Positions 13,983-19,310 of a DNA stretch of 19,310 nucleotides are shown piece by piece. Source of the stretch: an uncultured Bacilli bacterium (GTDB lineage Bacteria > Bacillota_I > Bacilli_A > RF39 > UBA660); NCBI GenBank assembly GCA_934148535.1, contig CAKPDF010000020.1, forward strand, positions 1-19,310. Reading direction: 5' to 3'. The first letter of the stretch is position 1. Every line of letters starts with the position of its first letter. A program made the translations under genes and the position numbers. Under the pieces are notes generated by a model. The model was not told the DNA's origin. It searched no databases and worked only from the letters and a program-made list of their open reading frames with translations.

Positions 13983-15211
13983 AAATAATCACTCCCTAAC
14001 AACTTAACAATTCTTTTTTTCAATATAAAATAATATATTACAAAAATAAGTATAAATAACAAAAATAGTAGTAAAATTCCTAACCAATATATATTAATAT
14101 TAAAACCTATTAAAGAAATATTTTGACTTATGAATTTATTAATCAAAAAGTTGAACAAAAAATTAAAAATAATTGCTAGAAAAAAACCTAATCCAAAACA
14201 AATAGCATAATTAAGGAACAAAATATTTGTTATAAGATTATGATTATAACCAATAGCAAAAAGCAAGCGCAATTCATTAAATCTTTTTTTGACATTTTTC
14301 ATAAGTAAAATATAAAATATAATAAATATAATCAAAATAAAAATGACAACAAAAATAGAAAAAATAACACTAAAAGTATGCAAAAAAGAAAAATCAATAT
14401 TTAAAACAGTATCGCATTCAAAACCCATTTCCGTAAATTTTTGAATAACAGAAGAAACATTTTTATTATTATCCACAAAAACTACAATGTAAGGAAAGAT
14501 ACCAGTATCTTTACCTATATCAGTTAAATAATCATCAGGATAATAATTACTAGAAAAAACAGGACTATTAGAATTAACCAATTGATCTACAACGTTGCTT
14601 TTCATATAGCAATAATAAGGTCGATCACCAAAAGCACTATAATCATATAAACCAACTATTTTAAATGAATAATTATTAGTAGCAATTATTTTAGGACTCT
14701 CTCCCCATATTTCATAAGAATACACATCATTTTTTAAGTTAATAGTTTTACCAAGATACTTTTTCATATCTATATATTCCGTATCAAAACCACTAGTACC
14801 AGTTTTAGCAAGCCTATAAGGGCAAATCATTTCATCATCATTTAAAATATTTCTACCATATACACTAATTGGCATATTACCTTGAAAGCCCGGAAAAATA
14901 TGTAATTTATTATCAGGAAAAGAATTAAGATTAACGATATCTAAATCCATTCTAAAATTATCAACATAATATCCTAAAATATGCTCCATACTATCAATTT
15001 TTTCATACATCTCATCATATGTTAAATCAATATTAACAACTTCAAGCTGTCTAGCAGTATAATAATTATTAACCATATAATCAACAAAATTATAAAAAGA
15101 CTTCTTACAATCAAGAGCAAACATTAAAATAAAAAGCAATAAAAATAAAAAGAAAATTAAAAGAATATTACTAAATTTATTTCTATTAAAATTTAGTTCA
15201 ATATATCTCAA
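13979..15211 (-). CDS. ABC transporter permease, long FtsX/MacB-like half (permease A)
   Basis: This 410-residue protein has one N-terminal membrane helix (about residues 14-34) and a large extracytoplasmic domain (about 35-280, containing GIFPYIVVFVD). Three C-terminal helices follow (about 283-306, 328-355 and 375-398). This is the one-plus-three helix layout of FtsX/MacB-type permeases, which move or extract extracytoplasmic substrates rather than simply importing them. The start is TTG at 15211 with AAGGGAG nine bases upstream; no ATG fits better. It is the first transporter gene, 72 bases after the secreted-protein gene, with a strong hairpin between them. The combined length with permease B (about 665 residues) approaches that of the single permease in lactococcin-972-type loci. 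Confidence 0.85.
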   Translation of the reverse strand: MRYIELNFNRNKFSNILLIFFLFLLLFILMFALDCKKSFYNFVDYMVNNYYTARQLEVVNIDLTYDEMYEKIDSMEHILGYYVDNFRMDLDIVNLNSFPDNKLHIFPGFQGNMPISVYGRNILNDDEMICPYRLAKTGTSGFDTEYIDMKKYLGKTINLKNDVYSYEIWGESPKIIATNNYSFKIVGLYDYSAFGDRPYYCYMKSNVVDQLVNSNSPVFSSNYYPDDYLTDIGKDTGIFPYIVVFVDNNKNVSSVIQKFTEMGFECDTVLNIDFSFLHTFSVIFSIFVVIFILIIFIIFYILLMKNVKKRFNELRLLFAIGYNHNLITNILFLNYAICFGLGFFLAIIFNFLFNFLINKFISQNISLIGFNINIYWLGILLLFLLFILIFVIYYFILKKRIVKLLGSDYL

Positions 15212-15237
15212 ACAACAACACTCCCTTCTAAAAATAG

Positions 15238-15277
15238 ACTTATGTCATATGGAAAAATATCTCCATATGACATAAGT
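15238..15277 (-). terminator. 16-bp perfect hairpin between secreted-protein gene and ABC transporter
   Basis: ACTTATGTCATATGGA and its perfect complement surround an 8-nt loop. On the minus strand it is followed by CTATTTTTAG. It lies just after the secreted-protein stop and before the transporter start. A partial terminator here would give much more message for the secreted protein than for the transporter, as is common after bacteriocin structural genes. It could also protect the 3' end of the short transcript. Confidence 0.7.
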
Positions 15278-15282
15278 AAAAA

Positions 15283-15696
15283 TTAACTTTGATATACATC
15301 ACTACTAATAATGTTATAATTTCCACTAACAGTATTTCCTGAATTCTTAACTTTAATCCAATATGCTTGGCCTTGAGATGCATAAATATGCTGACGAATA
15401 GCATAAGAACTAGAACTTGGATTAGTAATAATAATTCTACCAGCACTTTGACCACCATACTTTGAAGTAAATGGTTCAATAGTTAAAGTAGTAGATACAG
15501 TTTTTGTAGACTTAAATTTTGAAAACAACATACCATTACTATTTGTAAAAGAATCAGAAAGCCATTGATTATAACCACTACCCAAACTAGTAAAAGTATA
15601 TCCTCGAGCAGAAGTAGCAGCAAAAACAAACGTTGTACCTAAAAATACAAAACCTGAAATCATCAACATCATGAATATTTTTTTTGCTTTTTTCAT
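15283..15696 (-). CDS. Small Sec-secreted protein, candidate bacteriocin-like precursor
   Basis: This 137-residue protein has a clear signal peptide: basic start KKAKK, hydrophobic core to about residue 22, and a cleavage site near VFA-A (after residue 26). The mature part of about 111 residues has no cysteine, is rich in Ser, Thr, Gly and Tyr, and ends NIISSDVYQS. It looks beta-rich. No sorting signal or lipobox is present, so it should be released. The ATG has AAGGAG six bases upstream. A TTGCTA-17-TATAAT promoter gives a leader of about 155 bases. A dedicated three-gene ABC transporter follows, the arrangement of lactococcin-972-type bacteriocins, but the sequence itself is not recognisable as that family. 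It could instead be another substrate or partner of the transporter. Confidence 0.75.
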   Translation of the reverse strand: MKKAKKIFMMLMISGFVFLGTTFVFAATSARGYTFTSLGSGYNQWLSDSFTNSNGMLFSKFKSTKTVSTTLTIEPFTSKYGGQSAGRIIITNPSSSSYAIRQHIYASQGQAYWIKVKNSGNTVSGNYNIISSDVYQS

Positions 15697-15857
15697 TTCT
15701 TACTCCTTTCATTAAAATTAAAAACAAACTCTTGAAAACAAAGAACTCATTTTCAAAAAAAGAATAACATAAACAAAAGCAAAATAGACAAATTAAGCAT
15801 CAAAAAAATTAAAACCACCTTCTAAGACATTTTTTATACTAATAGTTTATTAAATTA

Positions 15858-15886
15858 ATTATACAAAGAAAAAGCATAAATAGCAA
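15858..15886 (-). promoter_or_regulatory. Sigma-A promoter of the secreted-protein/ABC operon
   Basis: The minus strand reads TTGCTA, a 17-base spacer, then a perfect TATAAT. The resulting leader of about 155 bases contains a loose hairpin (TTGAAAA with TTTTCAA) near the gene. It is divergent from the tilS promoter and separated from it by about 25 bases. Confidence 0.7.
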
Positions 15887-15910
15887 TAATTAATTAACAA
15901 TTTCTTTTTC

Positions 15911-15939
15911 TTTACAATAATACCTAAAAATGATAAAAT
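15911..15939 (+). promoter_or_regulatory. Sigma-A promoter of tilS-ftsH
   Basis: TTTACA, a 17-base spacer and TAAAAT, with TGA before the -10 (extended), lie 22 bases upstream of the tilS ATG. The leader is very short and carries AGGAGG. Confidence 0.7.
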
Positions 15940-15961
15940 ACAAGTAAACAAGGAGGTATAT

Positions 15962-17302
15962 ATGCTAAAAAAAATACTTAGAAAATTAAATATAAAAGAA
16001 AGTGATTATCTAGTAATAGGTTGCTCTGCTGGCCCAGATTCTATGGCATTATTACATTACATACAAAATAATACCCAAAATAAAATCGTAGTAGCGCACA
16101 TTAATCATAATTTAAGAAAAGAAAGTAAAGAAGAAGAAAAATATATAGAAGAATATTGTAAAAATAATAATATAATTTTTGAAAAAATATCTATTCAAAT
16201 TAATAAAAATAAAAATATAGAAAATGAAGCAAGACTTAAAAGATATGATTTTTATAATAAAATATTAAAAAAATACAATACAAACTACCTTTTTTTAGCG
16301 CATCATGGAGATGACTTAATTGAAACAATATTAATGAAAATAGAAAGAGGTTCTAACATAGAAGGATATGCAGGAATAAAAGAAATATCATATCCTACTT
16401 CATTTCATAATTATTATATAATAAGACCATTTTTATCTCTAACAAAAAAAGATCTTATTGAATATGATGAAAAACATAATATAAAATATTATGTTGATAA
16501 ATCTAATTATGACATGCATTATAAAAGAAATAGATATAGAAAAAATATATTACCTCTACTAAAAGAAGAAAATATAAATATCCATAAACAATACCTTAAA
16601 TATTCAAAGACTTTATTAGAATATAACGAATACATACAATATGAAATAAATAAATACTTAAAAGAATTATGGCATAATAACTATTTAGATATAACAAATT
16701 ATAAATCATTACATTCCTTAATTCAAAAGCAACTATTATATAGAATATTAAATAATTATTATAACAATAGACCAAATATTATAAAAGATAATCATATAGA
16801 TTGTATAATAAAACTAATATGTAATCCAAAACCAAACTTAACTTATAATCTACCAAATAATGTAATAGTAAAAAAAGAATATAATAAACTTTATATAAGC
16901 AATTACAAACAAATAGATTGTATCAACTATAAAGAAGAATTTAAAGATAACTTTACAATAGATAATATAGAAATTAAAAAAGTATTAAGTTGCGACACAG
17001 ATGGAAATGACGTATGTAGATTAAATTCAAAAGATATAACACTTCCCTTATATATAAGAAACAGAAAAGAAAAAGATACTATTATATTAAAAGGATTAAA
17101 TAAACATAAAAAAATAAAAGAAATATTCATAGAAGCAAAACTACCAAAAGAAAAAAGAAATACTTACCCTATTCTAACAGATGCTAAAGATAATATACTA
17201 TGGATACCAAATATAAAAAAGTCCAAATTTAATATACAAAAAGACCAATTTTATGATATAATAATCAAGTACTGTGAAAGGGAGGATTATGATGAGAAAT
17301 AA
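15962..17302 (+). CDS. tilS: tRNA(Ile)-lysidine synthetase TilS
   Basis: This 446-residue protein has the PP-loop ATP pyrophosphatase fold at the N-terminus: CSAGPDSMALLH (residues 21-32), then HINHNLRKES (46-55), then LAHHGDDLIETILM and RGSN. A C-terminal substrate domain follows. It converts C34 of the tRNA(Ile) with anticodon CAU to lysidine using ATP and lysine, so that AUA codons are read as Ile. This is essential in an AT-rich genome that uses AUA heavily. The PP-loop usually reads SGGxDS; here it is SAGPDS, with Ala for the first Gly. Otherwise it looks complete. AGGAGG lies five bases before the ATG. It overlaps ftsH by 11 bases; the hpt gene that often lies between them in Bacillus is missing. 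Confidence 0.94.
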   Translation: MLKKILRKLNIKESDYLVIGCSAGPDSMALLHYIQNNTQNKIVVAHINHNLRKESKEEEKYIEEYCKNNNIIFEKISIQINKNKNIENEARLKRYDFYNKILKKYNTNYLFLAHHGDDLIETILMKIERGSNIEGYAGIKEISYPTSFHNYYIIRPFLSLTKKDLIEYDEKHNIKYYVDKSNYDMHYKRNRYRKNILPLLKEENINIHKQYLKYSKTLLEYNEYIQYEINKYLKELWHNNYLDITNYKSLHSLIQKQLLYRILNNYYNNRPNIIKDNHIDCIIKLICNPKPNLTYNLPNNVIVKKEYNKLYISNYKQIDCINYKEEFKDNFTIDNIEIKKVLSCDTDGNDVCRLNSKDITLPLYIRNRKEKDTIILKGLNKHKKIKEIFIEAKLPKEKRNTYPILTDAKDNILWIPNIKKSKFNIQKDQFYDIIIKYCEREDYDEK

Positions 17303-19205
17303 AACAGTAAGAAGAGGATTATTTCCATATGTATTTTTACTAGCATTCATAATAGGAGCACTTCTAATAGTAAACCTATTCAATACTCAAATAGTAGAAA
17401 TGTCATATGATGAATTTATTAAAAATTTAAATGAAGGAGAAATAAAAGAACTAGTTATCACTCCTAAAACAAGAACAGAAGTATACGAAGTAGAAGGAAC
17501 ATTAAAAGATTATGACGAAAATGAATACTTTGTTCTAAATTTACCAATGTCAGAAGAATTTATATCTAAAATAAGTAAAGCAAATGAAGAAAATAAATTT
17601 ACATTAAATATTCAAAAAGATCCAGAAGCTTCTGAATGGTTAGCAATACTAGTTGATGTTGTACCACTATTACTTCTAGCAGGTTGTATGGTATGGTTAT
17701 TTACAAAACAAATTGGCACAGGTAACAAATCAATGGATTTTGGAAAAAGTCGTGCTAAATTACTAGAAGAAGGAACAAAAACAACATTTAAAGATGTTGC
17801 AGGATTAGATGAAGAAAAAGAAGAAGTAAAAGAATTAATAGATTTCTTAAAGAATCCAAAAAGATTCCAATCAATGGGAGCAAGAATACCAAAAGGTGTA
17901 CTATTAGTAGGGCCTCCAGGAACTGGTAAAACATTATTAGCAAGAGCTGTAGCAGGAGAAGCAAAAGTACCATTCTATTATATAAGTGGTTCAGACTTCG
18001 TAGAATTATTTGTTGGTATCGGTGCTTCACGTGTAAGAGATATGTTTAAACAAGCAAAAATGAATGCTCCATGCCTTATATTCATAGATGAAATAGACGC
18101 CGTAGGACGTCAAAGAGGAACTGGACTTGGTGGCGGACATGATGAAAGAGAACAAACATTAAACCAATTACTAACAGAAATGGATGGATTTGGTGCTAAT
18201 GAAGGAATTATCATTATAGCAGCAACTAACAGACCAGACGTTCTAGATCCAGCATTATTAAGACCAGGAAGATTTGATAGACAAGTAACAGTAGCACTTC
18301 CAGATAAAAAAGGAAGAGAAGCTATATTAAAAGTACATGCTAGAAATAAAGTATTAGATAAAAATATAACATTAGAATATCTTGCAAAAAGAACTCCAGG
18401 ATTTTCAGGAGCAGACTTAGAAAACTTACTTAACGAAGCAGCATTGCTAGCAGTTAGAAGAAATAAAAAATGTATTACAATGAATGAAATAGATGAAGCT
18501 ACAGACCGTGTATTAATGGGACCAGCAAAAGTATCTAAAAAATACACAGAAAAAGAAAAGAAACTAGTAGCATACCACGAAGCAGGACACGCAGTAGTAG
18601 GATTAAAATTAGAAGGTGCAAATGACGTACAAAAGATAACAATAATCCCTAGAGGTCAAGCTGGTGGTTATACAATGATGACACCAAAAGAAGAAACATT
18701 TAATTATACTAAAAATGAATTATTAGACGCTATATGTGGACTATTAGGTGGCCGTGTAGCAGAAGAAGTTGAATTTAATGAAGTTACAACAGGAGCTCAC
18801 GATGACTTCAAAAAAGCTACTAAAATTGCTCGTAGCATGGTAACAGAATATGGAATGAGTAAACTAGGACCTATAATGTTAGAAGAACCATCAGAAAACA
18901 CATTCTTAGGAAGAGACTATGCTAAAAACAGAAACATCTCAGATACAGTAGCCCACGAAATAGATGAAGAAATGCGTGAAATAATTAATTGGTGTTATGA
19001 AAAAACCAAAAAATTATTAAAAGAAAATAAAAAATTATTAGATTTAATTGCAAGTACTTTATTAGAAGAAGAAACAATTACTAAAGAACAAATTGATTCA
19101 TTAGTAAAAACTGGAAAACTACCAGAAGTTACAGAAATTCCTAATAAAGAAGAAAATACAGAAGAATCTAAAAAAGATAAGAAAACTAAAAAAGGTGACG
19201 AATAA
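17292..19205 (+). CDS. ftsH: ATP-dependent membrane zinc metalloprotease FtsH
   Basis: This 637-residue AAA+ protease of normal length has two N-terminal membrane helices (about residues 12-32 and 123-143) around an extracytoplasmic domain. It has Walker A GPPGTGKT (207-214), Walker B LIFIDEID (262-269), the second region of homology around NRPDVLDPALLRPGRFD, the zinc site HEAGH (429-433), and a third ligand at about D504 in GAHDDF. It degrades misfolded or unassembled membrane proteins and some regulators. The tail (about 615-637) is acidic and Lys-rich. The start is the second of two adjacent ATGs (17292), six bases after AAAGGGAGG; the ATG at 17289 is only three bases away. An upstream GTG lies ahead of the binding site. 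It is cotranscribed with tilS. Confidence 0.97.
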   Translation: MRNKTVRRGLFPYVFLLAFIIGALLIVNLFNTQIVEMSYDEFIKNLNEGEIKELVITPKTRTEVYEVEGTLKDYDENEYFVLNLPMSEEFISKISKANEENKFTLNIQKDPEASEWLAILVDVVPLLLLAGCMVWLFTKQIGTGNKSMDFGKSRAKLLEEGTKTTFKDVAGLDEEKEEVKELIDFLKNPKRFQSMGARIPKGVLLVGPPGTGKTLLARAVAGEAKVPFYYISGSDFVELFVGIGASRVRDMFKQAKMNAPCLIFIDEIDAVGRQRGTGLGGGHDEREQTLNQLLTEMDGFGANEGIIIIAATNRPDVLDPALLRPGRFDRQVTVALPDKKGREAILKVHARNKVLDKNITLEYLAKRTPGFSGADLENLLNEAALLAVRRNKKCITMNEIDEATDRVLMGPAKVSKKYTEKEKKLVAYHEAGHAVVGLKLEGANDVQKITIIPRGQAGGYTMMTPKEETFNYTKNELLDAICGLLGGRVAEEVEFNEVTTGAHDDFKKATKIARSMVTEYGMSKLGPIMLEEPSENTFLGRDYAKNRNISDTVAHEIDEEMREIINWCYEKTKKLLKENKKLLDLIASTLLEEETITKEQIDSLVKTGKLPEVTEIPNKEENTEESKKDKKTKKGDE

Positions 19206-19217
19206 AGTCATCTTTTT
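19189..19217 (+). terminator. Intrinsic terminator of tilS-ftsH
   Basis: An 11-bp stem, AAAAAGGTGAC with GTCATCTTTTT (one G-U pair), has a 7-nt loop containing the ftsH stop codon. It is followed by AGTTTATCTTCTTC. The U-rich arm forms the terminator tract. Confidence 0.7.
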
Positions 19218-19234
19218 AGTTTATCTTCTTCTAT

Positions 19235-19310
19235 GAGAGTGTAAAAAACTTTGTGTAAAGTTACCAATCCATGGTAATAAAGATATTTGAGATTGATTAT
19301 ATCAGTCTCT
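19235..19310 (+). mobile_element. Terminus of an IS256-like insertion sequence, element body continuing off the right edge
   Basis: This is the exact inverted copy of 89-164. It starts GAGAGTGTAAAAAACTTTGT, then runs GTAAAG, and ends in the same internal hairpin arms (GAGATTGAT and ATCAGTCTC). The outer boundary is 19234|19235, 29 bases after the ftsH stop, so the element would lie to the right. Because both window edges show the same IS end in opposite orientation, they are either two inverted copies or a contig cut at a repeated element. Confidence 0.6.

Noticed and set aside
15240..15479. Minus-strand 79-codon frame overlapping the secreted-protein gene
   Set aside because: It is in another frame of the signal-peptide protein, runs into the terminator hairpin and has no binding site.
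17788..18547. Long antisense frames inside ftsH
   Set aside because: They are antisense to strongly conserved FtsH motifs and reflect codon bias.

Overview
The window is very AT-rich DNA (roughly a quarter G+C by eye) from a Gram-positive-type bacterium of the Bacillota, most likely a low-GC gut lineage such as RF39-like or Erysipelotrichia-like Bacilli. This rests on strong AGGAGG-type ribosome binding sites, sigma-A promoters, a LiaF-like protein, a sortase-type thioester adhesin with CnaB domains, and a tilS-ftsH pair. The standard code fits: TGA works as a stop in ATGA gene overlaps. Nearly all genes run on the minus strand. The exceptions are one secreted-type protein near 6.6-7.3 kb and tilS-ftsH at the right end.

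Layout. Both ends hold the same 76-bp sequence in inverted orientation. It looks like one terminus of an IS256-type (mutator-family) insertion sequence, with the element body lying outside the window on each side. Just inside the left terminus is a 596-residue protein with two HEPN-like Rx4H motifs, each followed by a similar stretch, so the domain appears internally duplicated. It is probably an RNase of the defence or toxin kind and is the most interesting gene here. Next come a LemA/DUF3137 pair, about 500 bp without a convincing gene, a LiaF-like/DUF4097 envelope pair, a DUF3267 membrane metalloprotease-like protein and a divergent membrane-anchored protein of unknown role. A thioester/CnaB surface adhesin with an NPHTYD sorting signal follows.

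The middle holds a single-gene cold-shock protein and a parA-parB partition operon. Upstream of these lie a pentapeptide-repeat-like protein and an unrecognised 147-residue protein, driven by a near-perfect sigma-A promoter. From 12.5 to 15.7 kb, a Sec-secreted 137-residue protein is followed by a strong hairpin and a three-gene ABC transporter: permease, ATPase, permease. The arrangement recalls lactococcin-972-type bacteriocin loci, with the permease split into two genes. The right end holds tilS and ftsH, translationally overlapping and closed by a terminator.

How the genes relate. Much of the window deals with the cell envelope: LiaF/DUF4097, DUF3267, adhesin, FtsH, and the secreted protein with its ABC transporter. 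The housekeeping genes (parAB, csp, tilS, ftsH) indicate a chromosome. The double-HEPN gene beside an insertion sequence is the most likely accessory piece. No CRISPR array, tRNA, rRNA or parS site was seen.
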